Shown here in pieces: positions 1-11,269 of a stretch of DNA of 64,000 nt (position 1 is its first letter; every line of letters starts with the position of its first letter). The notes beneath the pieces were generated by a model. The model had not been told where the DNA came from. It ran no database searches and saw nothing but the letters and a program-made list of their open reading frames with translations. The stretch is from positions 63,149,501 to 63,213,500 of the forward strand of contig CP142458.1 in NCBI GenBank assembly GCA_038049695.1, written 5' to 3'. The stretch comes from Cinnamomum chago. Taxonomy: Eukaryota; Streptophyta; Magnoliopsida; Laurales; Lauraceae. A program made the position numbers and the translations under genes.

Positions 1-14
1 CACAAAATGTACCT

Positions 15-767
15 ATGACAAAAGGTGACAAGTTTAGTAAAGAACAATGTCCAAGAAATGAAATTGAAAGGAAACAAATGCAAACGTGTCCTTATGCAGC
101 TACAATCGGATGTTTTATGTATGCACAAACATGCACTAGACCGGATATCAGTTTTGTAGTTGGCATGCTTAGTAGATATCAAAGTGATCCAGGAATGGCA
201 CATTGGGTAGGAGTCAAGAAAGTTTTGCGATACCTTAGTGGCACAAGAAATTACATGCTCTCTTACAGAAGGTCCGATCACTTAGAAGTGGTCGGTTATT
301 CGGATGCTGACTTCGCTGGTTGCCTCGATACAAGAAAGTCGACTTCAGGATACATCTTCCTGTTAGTTGGCGTGGCAATTTCATGGAGAAGTGCAAAGCA
401 AACTTTAGTGACTCCATCCACATTTGATGCTGAATACGTGGCATGCTTTGAAACCTTGGGTCACGCTTTATGGATGCATGATTTTATCTCGGGACTACGT
501 GTTATGGACACCATTTCTGAGCCCTTGAAGATTTATGGTAATAATGACGCTGCAAGAAGATTTGCTCAGAATGACAAGGTTTCCAGTAAATCAAAATTTC
601 TGGAAGTAAAATACCTTGTACTAAAAGAAAAGGTACGATATCGGTTAGTGTCTGTCGTTGGGATCCCGACAAGCCTCGTGATAACAGATCCTTTGACAAA
701 GGCATTGGCGTCAAAGGACTACAAAGAGCATGTTAGAAATATGGGCTTGATTGAATTGCTTTGTTAA
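15..767 (+). CDS. Ty1/copia polyprotein, C-terminal end (RT tail and RNase H), copy A
   Basis: This is the last 250 residues of a copia pol; the real start lies left of the window. The end of the reverse transcriptase (ATIGCFMYAQTCTRPDIS) is followed by RNase H. The first RNase H acidic motif is SDADFAG (about residues 96-102), then RKSTSGY, then AEY (139-141). The third motif reads YGNNDAA where copy B has YGDNDAA, so the third catalytic aspartate appears lost here. The C-terminus (TDPLTKAL, then HVRNMG) is typical of copia and is intact, unlike copy B, which has a 16 bp deletion. The element is probably inactive. Confidence 0.93.
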   Translation: MTKGDKFSKEQCPRNEIERKQMQTCPYAATIGCFMYAQTCTRPDISFVVGMLSRYQSDPGMAHWVGVKKVLRYLSGTRNYMLSYRRSDHLEVVGYSDADFAGCLDTRKSTSGYIFLLVGVAISWRSAKQTLVTPSTFDAEYVACFETLGHALWMHDFISGLRVMDTISEPLKIYGNNDAARRFAQNDKVSSKSKFLEVKYLVLKEKVRYRLVSVVGIPTSLVITDPLTKALASKDYKEHVRNMGLIELLC

Positions 768-1070
768 AGATATGTAAAGACACTGTCATATTTATCACCG
801 AAATAAGATTTCATATTTTCTTACTTTATTGAAATTATTGTCACATGTGATTGAAGTGTATAAAGTGAGAAAATTAAAGAAAAATGGCATTATTGTACCC
901 AATAAATAGGATTTCCATGAAAATCATCCTATTTTACCCTTATTAAGGATTGTGTTAAGTTAGAATATTAGTGAATTAATTATGGAAGGAAGCACGTCGT
1001 TCAAGACATGTTAACCGCCATAGTTCTCATTGGCAAACTGATTTAATTACAAATTAAAGATTGACATAAA

Positions 1071-1905
1071 GGTTGAGATGACAATTATTTTAAAATGGTG
1101 ATCACCAGCCAATGTCCTTTTTTTTAAACTTAGTTTTTCGATTATATTTTAAAATTCTTTTGTGGTCATATGGACCAAGTGGGAGAATGTTGGACCGAAT
1201 GTTATGGCCCACATGACCATACATAAAGGATCGGTTATCCCTCATTTGAATTTCTTTAAATTGATTAAAGTTTTCCTTTTGTAACTGTCATCTATGTTAA
1301 TTTGAAGGTTAAAAGCTCTTTATTCTCTTCTTGATGGAATGAGAGATTTAGGGCCTATGAAAAGCAACTCGGGTTGAGATGGCAATTGTTATTTTAAAGT
1401 GGTGATCACCAATCAAAGTCTTTTTTTTTTAAAGTTCGTGTTTCAATTATATTTTAAAATTCTTTTGTGGTCATATGGACCAAGTGGGAGAATGTTGGAC
1501 CGAATGTTATGACCCATATGACCATACATAAAGGATCGGTTATCCCTCATTTGAATTTCTTTAAATTGATTTAAGTTTTCCTTTCGTAACTGTCATCTAT
1601 GTTAATTTGAGGGTTAAAAGTTATTTATTCTCTTCTTGATGGAAGGAGAGATTTAGGGTCTATAAAAAGCAACCCAGGTAACTTTCTCGGCAACGATTGT
1701 TTTCTCTGCATCCATCACTTACCGGAGAAGAAAAGAAAAGGCACAAAAGATTTGTGATTTCCCATTGAAGACCAACCTTCTGTTGGATCAAAGTCTGAAT
1801 GGAACAATCAGGTACCATTTTACTTTTCTACTGGTTTAGATTAAATGTTTACAGTATTATTGGATTGATTCCAGAGAGGGTTTATAAACCTAAGATTTTC
1901 TAACA
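1071..1905 (+). mobile_element. Copia 3' UTR end and LTR with tandem duplication of PPT plus U3 start, copy A
   Basis: The terminal LTR runs 1493-1905: it starts TGTTGGACC just after the polypurine-like AAGTGGGAGAA and ends TTCTAACA, so termini are TG..CA. The same PPT/LTR start also occurs at 1188, 305 bp upstream. The unit 1071-1372 (3' UTR tail, PPT and about 185 bp of LTR) is followed by a second, complete copy. A TATA-like TATAAAAAG sits at 1661. Copy B has the same arrangement, so the partial duplication is older than the block duplication. No 5' LTR lies in the window. Confidence 0.85.
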
Positions 1906-2586
1906 AATGACTCACACCATTGTCGCGCAATTGGGTTGGGCTCCTATCACATTGTAATCCTTATGACAGCTTGTAAACCTAATAGCCATCCTTAGACAGG
2001 TTTTGGTGACAACGATTTTCACTTAAGAGCCTTCATTTGGAACTAATTAAGTACATTGGCCCCATCATAAACAAGTTTGTAACAATTAATGAGTTATTTG
2101 ACCCTAACCCAAAACAGACCTCATGAATTCACACAGGGTGGCATTTTTTTACCTAAGCCCAAAATAAACCAAACTTGGCCCTGCCTTACCCCGAATGTCA
2201 AAAATATTCACCACCAGTATCCAACTCTTCCGATCAAACAATTCTGCAAACCATGATGAGAGAGAGAGAGAGAGAATGATTTTGTTAAATAAAATAATAG
2301 AGAGTTCACTTCATTCATTGAACATTTGTAAATCAAGATCACAAAGGTCTCTTAGAATAAATAAAAACAAGCCTAATATGTACAGTCTTCATTTGAGTAG
2401 ATTATTATGGTCCAAAAGAAACCCAACATTCTATTGATAGGGAAGAAGATGGTCTAATGCATAAGGTAGAGGAGACGGTTGATTGGAAACCAAAGCCAAT
2501 TGACCTTTTTTCGTAAATAACTACGGCCAGTAATTGTATTGTTTCAGAGACATTCTTTTTTTTTTTTTTTGTTAAGTTTTAGAAAA
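1906..2586. other. Spacer between copia LTR and polygalacturonase pseudogene A
   Basis: AT-rich sequence with a short GA microsatellite near 2258-2274 and a poly-T run near 2556. I see no gene here. The same stretch follows the LTR in copy B (32247-32927). Confidence 0.6.
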
Positions 2587-4611
2587 TTACTGAGTGCAGG
2601 GTGGTGGAACTTGGGTGCCACTATAGAGAGCTTTGATATTGACGCACATGGCTGTAACTGGAGGTCCACCATTTTCTTTTTTGATATTAATGTCTTGGAG
2701 CTGGACATTCTTGCATGGGAAACTCGAGCTGCAGCGAAGGGTAACTGCAACATTCGACGCAGAAGTCCCTTGGATATGTTCTTGAAGGTGATATCACTGA
2801 TCTTCACTTTAGAAGGTACCTGCATGTTGTAATTGAAGGAAATGAGAGATTTAAGGGTCTTTTTTTTTTTTTTTTCAGAAGAGAAAAGATCAATACCCCA
2901 TTATAGGTCTACAACACACACACACACACACAAATCCATGGGAGTGGGTGCTGTGACTAACTTATAGAACAAAGAAGAAAAAAAAAGTTTAGTCTCTTCA
3001 AACCTCATTTGCACAAGAGCCACTAGGACAGTATTGCTGATCGACGAAAATTGGATTGTAGACATTTTTTAAGGTGATGTTCTCAAAGGTTATGTTGGAT
3101 TGTGAGCTGGCCGAGGGAGAATTGGCCCATGACTTGATCCTAATACCATTCAAGGTGTCTGAGATGCTGGTGTCTTTAATAATAAGTCCAGTCACATCCT
3201 TTTCGTCTGGGTACTTTCCTAAGGTCCCCACACTGTTATTTTTAAGTAAGAAACCACTCATAACCAAACAACAACAATTACAACAAGCAATCAATCACTA
3301 ATGCCTAGGAAACAAAGCAAAGGTCACATTCTTTTGCAAACTAAGTGTAAAGCAATATCCCATTCTATTTGTAATTATAAGCTATAACAAAAAAGAGAGA
3401 GAGAAGAAAAATGCACCTTATTCCATGGCCTGGTCCACAAGTTACTTTACTGATATGTACATTAGTGAAGCCCTGTCCGAGGGAGATGCAGTCATCGCCG
3501 GTTCCAATCTGAGCACTCTCGATGGTTTCATCGGAGCAACGCTCCACATGCATTGCATCAGTGTTGGGACTGTCGCCGCCGGGGTTGGTGACTTTGAAAT
3601 TTATAGCTATGAAGTTCTTGCTATTGAGGGATGTTATGCCATCAATGACAGTATTGGTCATAGACATAAACTTGAGGTTCTGTGGAGTATGCACAATAAA
3701 ATTATTGACACTAGATGCAAGATTCAGATTTTTTAGGAAACCACCTCCTTCAATTTATTTCTACCAGAGAATTGGATATATTATTATTACTCACAGTTGG
3801 GAAGAAGCTTGCACTTTTCATTCTATTGGCAATCGTTTAAGTGCCAAATAGCAGCTCCTTGACCATCAAAAACTCCAGTTCCAGTGAAGGTCAATCCATC
3901 TATCCATCCAAAATAAACCCAATCTCCACTAGGAACCTTGTTAAGTTCGGTCTCCGCCAGCAGATGACCCTATCAAATACAAATAAAGATTGACATTCTG
4001 TATGTAAGTCTACAAATAATTAGTGTGACACTTAAACCATGGATAAGATTCACCGTGCTTCAGGAGCATCCCACAAAAATGACAAATGTTTGCTCACTGT
4101 ACACTACGTACCCAAAAAAAAAAAAAGTTCAAGCAGAACAACTCTTACAATCAATTTCATGGTTATAGATGGTACGCTTTTGCATGGGCCTGTGAATTTA
4201 AGTGAGCCCATCCAGTAATCACCTTTTAGCACTATAATTGTAGCTGGTCCAATGGACCCACACGCTGCGGTCTGTGTGTCCTGAAAGGCCCGATCATCCA
4301 CAAAATATAAACACCATCATGCACATGTTAGACATATACAATGAAATGAGAGACGGTCTTTAACAAGTACGATGCAAGTCCAACCCAATTAGTTCAAAAT
4401 CTAGGCCTCATTGTTCATATTTTTGCCCTTATATTATAGAATTATGATTGAAAAACTGTCTAAACATCGTTATAATCAAACTAAACAAACCTTGGCATCG
4501 TCTGTATTCCCGCCGGCTTTTGCCCCATGATCCATAATGTTGAATTCCCCACACAGGCGAACTCCAATTAAACAACAGATAAAAGGATAGGAAGAAGCTC
4601 TTCTTCATCAT
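2587..4611 (-). pseudogene. Exopolygalacturonase (GH28) pseudogene, copy A
   Basis: All six exons of the intact gene at 17826-19994 are recognisable on the minus strand: 4491-4611, 4149-4289, about 3800-3969, 3417-3679, 3004-3232 and 2587-2819. Lesions against the intact copy: one extra base in exon 1 within the signal peptide; the exon 2 acceptor AG changed to GG; AAG to TAG in exon 3 (after DCQ); one extra C near the exon 3 end; loss of about ten residues (the VVECTN region) in exon 4; NTDG changed to NTDA; and two extra bases in exon 6 that shift the last ~65 codons. GDDCISLG, GHG and RIK motifs remain. All but the acceptor loss and NTDA are shared with copy B. Not expected to give active enzyme. 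Confidence 0.93.
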
Positions 4612-4706
4612 CTTAATTTATTTTTATTTTTTTGGTTTTTTTTAATATTTTTTTCTTTTTTTTATTTGAATAAATATTTAATGTAAGATGGGTGCTGGAG
4701 TAATGA

Positions 4707-4713
4707 ATTTATA
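4707..4713 (-). promoter_or_regulatory. TATA-like box of pseudogene A
   Basis: On the minus strand CCTATAAATTC lies about 96 bp upstream of the exon 1 ATG. Copy B has the same sequence; the intact gene has TACAAAT at the equivalent place (20084-20090). Confidence 0.5.
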
Positions 4714-4719
4714 GGACTT

Positions 4720-5842
4720 CAAACTAAAATGGTCATTTGGTCATCCTTAATTGTAACAACTCTCTCTCTCAACTATACCATTCATTTTAAACCATAAGCA
4801 CCTCTAAATATGCTCACCAGAATGGTCACCCGCACTTTTAACGCACAACAGCTTATTTTGACACAAGGAAAGAGTACCAGACAGTAACTTATACACTGCT
4901 ACTTTTAATAAGCTTTCCTTTTATATGTTGCCAATGGAAATGGACTATTCCATTAGCTTTATACAACCATGTGTTATGTTTATAGAAGCGAGAGATCAAA
5001 AGCTTAAGAACATCCAATACCTTACTTTGATTTGAATGGTTAATGAGTTTCCTCACACTGGGACATTCAAATGTACAGGTCAGTTCCAGGTTTGCCCAGA
5101 ACCTACCTAGCCTACTCGGGTTGCACCTTATCAATGCTGAATTCTTGGGAATCAAATACGCGCGCCATATGTCTTTCAAAGAAATGTAGAACTCTCAAAT
5201 AATAGAATTCCAAGTAGTTTTAAATGTTGCTTTAAGTATCAAATGGGCTTAAATTAGAGCAAATGATGAAAATTCATAGAGGGGTCATCAAATGGGCTTC
5301 ACTTTATTAGGAAATGGCTACCTAGCCACCGTAGTGGTGGAGTTGGATCTGTAAAAAGATAGAACAAATAGATGCTTCAAGGGACATTACAATGATGCTT
5401 TCCCTAAGACGTTTTCTGCCACCCACTTGGTGAGAGCAGGTTAGTTATGGGTTAACAGATGAACTACCTCCTAGATACAATGAGGCCCTTCCAAAATTGA
5501 TTTTGACCTGTTTAAAACCCAATTGGGTAATTCATTAATTTCATTTGAAATGACCATTGGGGAATGCCATTAATTTCATTTTAGAACAACATTCAGTTTA
5601 TCTGTTTGGAGTTTGGACAAAAGCTGAGTCAAGGACTTGATTGAATTAGCTAGACACTCAGGTGTATTAGGAGATTTGATGCTACAATTTAATTGATCTG
5701 GCTAGACATTTGAGGTATAACTAAGATGATGCTAGAAATTGTTCTTCTGGTTAGACACTTGGGGTTTAGTTGAGTTGATGCTGAAAGGAGGACTGGCTAC
5801 ATACTCATGGGTACTAGCTGAGTTGATGTTGTTAGTCATTTA
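4720..5842. other. Upstream region of pseudogene A, no gene
   Basis: The first ~700 bp is alignable to 20085-20700, upstream of the intact polygalacturonase gene, so it is the duplicated promoter region. The rest is spacer with no convincing ORF. The block contains CCTCT at 4801-4805, the empty target site of the solo LTR found in copy B. Confidence 0.65.
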
Positions 5843-5971
5843 AACTCTGGCAATGCTTGAGAACGGCTCCTACCCGAGTGGTAAGGAGTGGCAGTTCTCA
5901 CCTAACTTTTCAGGGTTCAAACCTTGGATATGCCACTTTTTCCTGCAAAAAACTCTAGCAATGCTTGAAAA
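5843..5971 (+). mobile_element. Very short tRNA-derived SINE with target duplications, copy A
   Basis: A body of about 87 bp (5864-5950) has a box A-like CCGAGTGGTAAGG (from 5873) and a box B-like GGTTCAAACC (from 5914), the pol III promoter layout of tRNA-derived SINEs. It is flanked by near-perfect 21 bp direct repeats, AACTCTGGCAATGCTTGA.. at 5843 and AACTCTAGCAATGCTTGA.. at 5951, as expected of target-site duplications. It ends in a short A run. No cloverleaf is apparent, so it is not called a tRNA gene. Family unknown. Confidence 0.65.
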
Positions 5972-5986
5972 ATGAGAGGTATGTGT

Positions 5987-6250
5987 AGATACATTATTTC
6001 GGCACCCTCATAATCTAGATTCGTATATCGTCTACTGATGCCCCAGCTTTACCCCAATTGGACCACTCTACGAAATTAAGTTATTCCACCTTTAAGAGCG
6101 AAGGTATTTTGGGCTTTTAGATACCTTATTTCGGCACCCTCATAATCTAGATTCGTATATCGTCTACTGATGCCCCAGCTTTACCCCAATTGGACCACTT
6201 TACGAAATTAAGTTATTCCACCTTTAAGAGCGAAGGTATTTTGGACAAAA
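5987..6250. repeat. Two-unit 132 bp tandem repeat, copy A only
   Basis: The segment beginning AGATAC..TTATTTCGGCACC at 5987 recurs at 6119 with few differences. Copy B has a single unit near 38525-38650, so the duplication or its loss happened after the block duplication. Confidence 0.85.
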
Positions 6251-6369
6251 GCCCAAAATTCATGGCATTTGATTCCTAATTGGATTTTTAGTTGTTTAGC
6301 CAACTCAAGGCGAAACATCATTAGTTGTTTAGCCAACTCAAGACTAAATTAGGTTATTCCACCTTTAGC

Positions 6370-8506
6370 TTCTATTCTTCCTGACATCATTTCCCTTCAT
6401 CAGGTTGCTTTCTTAAAGTGAGGGAAAATTCAATATCACATTGCTCTGGCGCATGAGTTGACCCAGAAATTTCAAAAGGGCGTCAAAGGTAAAGGCGTTT
6501 GTCTGAAGCTAGACATTTCGAAAGCTTTTGACAAACTAGATTGGGCTTTTCTGTTTAAGGTGCTAGAGTTTTTTGGCTTTAGCAAGGAGTGGATCTCCCT
6601 CATCCAAGAATGCGTGTACTCTCCAAAGGGCTCCATTCTCATCAACAGGGAGCCTACAGGCTATTTTAAATTGGGTAGTGGTCTAAGGCCGGGGGATCCT
6701 CTATCCCCTTACTTCTTCATCCTAGCGGAAGAAATTCTAAGTCTGAACATTGCAAATCTTGTTTCCCAGAATCAAGTCGTCCCAATCTATAGAGCTCCAG
6801 CCTCCCCCTCTATATGCCACCTAATGTTTGCAGATGACATCCTTCTCTTTTTTCAAGCATTCCCCCAGAGTATTAGAGCTATTTAGAGAGTGTTGAAAGC
6901 GTATCAAATGGCAGCGGGACAACATTTCAATCTCTCCAAAAGTAAGATTCTCTTTGACAATAGCAGGCAGTCATTCAAATCAAGGATCTCGAGATCCTAA
7001 AGCATTTCCCAGGCTATATTTCTGGTCAAATATTTGGGAGTTCCCCTCTTCATAGGCAGCCCAAAAGCTAGATACTTTGAAAGTATGAAGGATTCCTTCG
7101 GGAAAAGGCTAGCTGGATGGAAAAGTAATACGCTTTCTTTTGCGGGAAGGGTTATTTTGGTGAAGCATGTGCTCCAAAGCCTTCCTATTCACACCTTGCT
7201 GGTTATCCCTATTCCGAACTCGATTTGCAGATTAATGGAAAAATGGATGAGGAACTTCCTTTGGTCTGGAGGATCTTTTCCAACTAAGAGAAGCCTTCTC
7301 AACTGGAAAACAGTTTGTCTTCCAGAATCAGAAGGAGGTTTTGGCTTTCGTCGCTTAAAGGACTTGATCTTGGCAAGCTCGGTCGGGTTAGGTTGGAAAA
7401 CCTTCTCTTCATCTACTCTGTGGGCTTCCTGCTTTAAAGCTAAGTATTTCAAAGGTTTCTCTCCCTGGCATCTAGGAGCATTAATCTCTGGTTCTTGCAT
7501 TTGGAGGCAAATAAAGAGTAGGTCCCACTTCTTGTTTCAAAATAGCCACTGGTTTCTGGGTGAAGGAAAAATCATAAGTTTTTGGCATGACAAATGGCAT
7601 GGTCCTCTTTCTTTGGCGGAGAAGTTCCCTGATATCCTTTTTCCCTGGAATGAATCTGTGCATGATATCTTCTCCAACCCTCAGTGGCTCTCAAGTTCTA
7701 CTTATCCCCAGCCGGTGATCTTTGCCTCCTCCACTCTTATGGCGGATTTCTACCTCTCCAATATCCCTAATAAGCTGATCTGGCTGAGCTCAAATTCCAA
7801 CCATCTCCCTTTCTTCGTTGCTTGGGAATCCATTAGAGCTAGGAGCTTTCCTAGAGTTTGGTCTAACTTTGCTTGGAACAGTCTCCTTAAGCCCTCCATT
7901 GCTTGTTTTGATTGGAAATTGTTCCATAACAAACTTCCAACCAACTCTTGGGCCCAATCAATCGGAGTGCAGCTGGTGTCTTCGTGCTACCTATGCGGTA
8001 TCCACCAAGAGACTTCTTACAATATGTTCTTCCTCTGCCCTTTTGCCTTGAACTTCTGGGCCTGGTTAGAAGCTAAAGGCAACATCTTCTCTACTCCTTC
8101 TTACTCTGCTGCTGCCAGATGGAGATCTTTTTTAGCCAACTCTTGTTACAAAGAAAAAAACGGCCTGGGAGCTCTCTTCTTAGTGGGGCCATCTTCAGCT
8201 TATGGAAGGTCAGAAACTGGGCAATTTTCAACAATTTGAAGCCTTTCCTTGACACTGCAATCATCTTCTTCTTGGCTGAAGCTCCCATATCTCTTGGTAA
8301 AATGTCATCTTCCTTTAAGAGCTCCTCCCTAGAAGCCTTCTTTTCTCTATGTAATCAGCCATCTCCTAACATGCATGAGATAGCTTGTGCTTTGTTTTCT
8401 TTTGGTCTTCTTGTTTCTTGTTTTGCTTTCTTTTTGTTGTTTCTTCCGTCCCTTAATAATTCAATTTGCAACTTAGCAAAAAAAAAGAAAAAGAAAAAAG
8501 AAAAAG
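6370..8506 (+). pseudogene. L1-type LINE, 5'-truncated and broken, copy A
   Basis: Non-LTR reverse transcriptase remains. 6458-6886 encodes the palm region: LDISKAFDKLDW (motif with the first catalytic Asp), GLRPGDPLSPYFFILAEE and FADDILLF (catalytic DD). A TAG at about 6883 and a shift near 7000 break the frame; it resumes at 7034-8239 with the thumb region and the C-terminal zinc-binding segment (CYLCGIHQETSYNMFFLC). A further shift in an A-run near 8155 moves the last ~110 codons to another frame (8119-8523). An A-rich tail at 8478-8506 marks the 3' end. No endonuclease or ORF1 is seen, so the copy is 5'-truncated. Inactive. Confidence 0.92.
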
Positions 8507-9741
8507 GCCATCCAACACTATAAATAAGGTCCCCTCTCGACCCTAAGCATCAGTCAGTCACAATAAAGGATAGACTGAAGAAAGTCAAAGAAGAAAGCAA
8601 GGGATCGAGCTAAAGCTACAGATTCATGGCATCTAGTTGCCTTCATTCCTTTCTTTAGTTCATCTTTAATGATAGTTAGATTCATTTATCAACATGTTTC
8701 TTTTCATCTTGTTCATTCTGATCTGATTCATTTATCGCACGCATAATTTTTTCTAGTTCTTCTTACATCCTTTTCATTTAGTTTAGATATTTCATTTAGT
8801 TTATCAAAATCTCTTTTGTGGGACCTAAGTGATTTTTGGTACAAGATGCGTTCCGCAACATGCATGCCGCTTCCCTTTTAAAGATTGCATTGATGAGAGA
8901 TAGCTTGGCCCCATTACTAGGTAACCTTGGCAACTTGTTCCTCACATCTTTAATCTAAACTAGCCATCAAACCCTTCTATTTTTATTTTTGTGCTTTCAT
9001 AGTACTGCTCGTGTTTTTAAATTCAACTCATATTAACTTTTTGCATTTTGTCTTTAAATTGAGCATATCCTTCTTTTGCCAAAGGACTCAAAGTGGCTTT
9101 CCAGTGAATGGATTTGATCACCTTCAATCGAATATAGGCACCAACCCTTTTCCTTTTATTTTCTTTAATTTTTTGTGGATTTTACGGGGAAAAACCTTTT
9201 AGATGTCCCGTGCACGACAAAGACCCCAAAAGATCTTTACAAACAGTAAAGGCCCTTGTGTCATTTTTTTCCCTTTAGCTTAGGGTCGATGCTTAAATGC
9301 ATATTCATTAGGTTTTATTCTCGACATTTATTACAATATTATTCTTAGTTGAGCATCGATATCGACGTCTAACACAGGTTTGTGGCTCAGTTGAGTGTTG
9401 ATATGGATGCTCATTACAATATTATTCTCAGTTGACAGTACATGTTTGTGGTTAAGTTGAGCATCAATATCGACGCTCGTGTCTTCTTCTTGCCCTCCTT
9501 CCTCCTCTTTATCCATCTCCTCACCCCATTTCTCACCCAACTCATCATCCTCAACACCTCCGCCATCCTCAACGCCGTCAAACACCAATCTTCATCTCTT
9601 TCATTTCATCCCATATCTTTATTCTAGTTAAACTGACACATACATCTTCTTCCTCCAAGACCATAATCCTTCTTCCCCGTCTCTATTGTCAATTCATCTT
9701 TCTTCTCACAATCTAACCCCATCAAGCCTATCTTAAAAAAC
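8507..9741. other. Spacer after LINE A, with TATA-like box and short internal repeats
   Basis: CTATAAATAAGG at 8519-8530 is followed by transcript-leader-like sequence, but I find no coding region. Between about 9325 and 9480 the phrases TTACAATATTATTCT and AGTTGAGCATCGATATCGACG recur two to three times with variations. 9485-9730 is CT-rich. No gene is called. Confidence 0.5.
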
Positions 9742-10575
9742 TGGCCTTAACACAGGCTTAGGTCCCAATAAGCAGTTCCTCTATTAGATTTCTAAACCAA
9801 TGATTAAACTAGTAATTAACCCTAATTCCAATGAAAAGCAACAAACCCCACAATAAGAAGAAGACACGATGTATACGTGGAAAATCCTACTCGAAAAAAA
9901 AACTACGGGCCTTACCGTCTAAGCCAACAGACAACCAAGCACTAATTGAAACCGGAAGTTACAAGAAAACTCATAACCCTTTTCCAATTGCAATTCAACC
10001 CAAGGACTGCGTAATCTTGCCGACGCCTTGTCGTGAACCTTCACCGTGCTTGACATCAACACCTTGAATGCGTCTTCACGGTGGATCTACTTCGGATGAG
10101 TAGATTGAAGAAGAACCAAAACTTGATCTTTAGCACAGCAACAAATAGCTCTGGATGATGATGGATCTCTCACAGGCTTCTCTAGGGTTTAGAACGTGAG
10201 AGAGGTAAGCATTTGATTGCTAGATCACTTTATATAGGCCAATGGACTTTCAAATAGAATTAAGATAGTGAGTTTGGCTCAAATTCGGAAACTTTTCTGA
10301 AAGTTTGCGCACTTCTGGAGCTAACTTAGGTTGCTCAAGCTCGCTCGAGCGACCAGATGGCTTCCTCGAGTGAGCACTCATTCTGCCCTAGGGGTGGTTT
10401 TGCCTGTCTTCTGAGTTTTTTCCAACTGTACTCGTAATTGTCTTCAACTTGTATCTTTATGCTTCGATTTCAATGACAATTGCAGCAGTCCATAACTGAA
10501 AAAAGGAAACTTACAACTCTATATGGACTAGAGTTTTGTTCAAACCCCAATGAATTAGCTAACTAAAACCTAACA
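9742..10575 (-). mobile_element. 3' LTR of a minus-strand LTR retroelement, copy A
   Basis: On the minus strand a polypurine stretch AAATGGGAGGGA (10576-10587) directly precedes TGTTAGGTTTTAG, the LTR start at 10575. The LTR runs down to about 9742 (a TG on the plus strand gives a CA end). A TATA-like CTATATAAAG lies near 10231, and a palindromic GCTCGCTCGAGCGACC lies upstream of it at about 10338-10357. The LTR end and target duplication are not certain. Confidence 0.65.
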
Positions 10576-10587
10576 ATCCCTCCCATT

Positions 10588-11269
10588 TGGCAATTCATGA
10601 ACAAAACTTCCTAAATACAAAATATTCTAAAGAAACCTAGAAGTAAACCCAATACAAACAAGGAAGATGATTTTAAAAAAAAACTTTGGACTTCAATCTT
10701 CAATCCCTGTAGAAAAAAAACTTGCACGACAAACTCTAGCAACAACAAGTGCATAAATCACAGAAATAAAATAGTAAAACTATTCTCCCCCTTTCTTGTT
10801 TAGGAACTGGCAAAAGAACACTAAAGCAAAGTACCTAAACATTAGCATTAGTATTAGCTTGAGATAATGAGAGTACTACCAAAGGACAGATAGTAGCATA
10901 GAAAACTTGAAAGTCTAAAACTAGAGCATAAGTAGTAGTAGAACAACAACACATAGCCTGGCAATTAGCATAAAAGTGAACATAAGTAAACCCAGATCAA
11001 AGGTTACGAAGCTGCTCAAACTTGGAGGATAATCGCTCACTCAAGCGTGAATACCGAAACGTTGTAAGCGGGCGTATCTGATTAAATCCTTCGGTCATTT
11101 TGTTCTCAAGATTTTCAATCTAAATAGATTGATCAGAAATGACAGCCTCAACATCACTGAGCCTATGAAGTATAGAAGACTCCCCCTGAACATATGAGTC
11201 GTCACTATCACTACCATCATCAGAAGCACCTGCAGCTTCACGACGCGGAGTGCGAGCTCTCGTGTGAGC
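10588..11269. other. Internal non-coding region of the minus-strand LTR element, copy A
   Basis: A-rich sequence between the PPT and the transposon-protein fragment. No gene is recognised. Confidence 0.5.

Noticed and set aside
3074-3851. Several plus-strand ORFs of 75-118 codons across the polygalacturonase copies (also 17766-19260 and 33405-34184)
   Set aside because: They are antisense shadows of GH28 exons: they end near exon limits and have no domain of their own.
5861-5950. Possible tRNA gene
   Set aside because: Box A and B are present, but the sequence does not form acceptor and anticodon stems and it has target duplications; a SINE fits better.
8515-8640. TATA box with leader, considered as an endogenous pararetrovirus or host promoter
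   Set aside because: No coat, movement or reverse transcriptase motif of that type follows, and no ORF is present; left as spacer.
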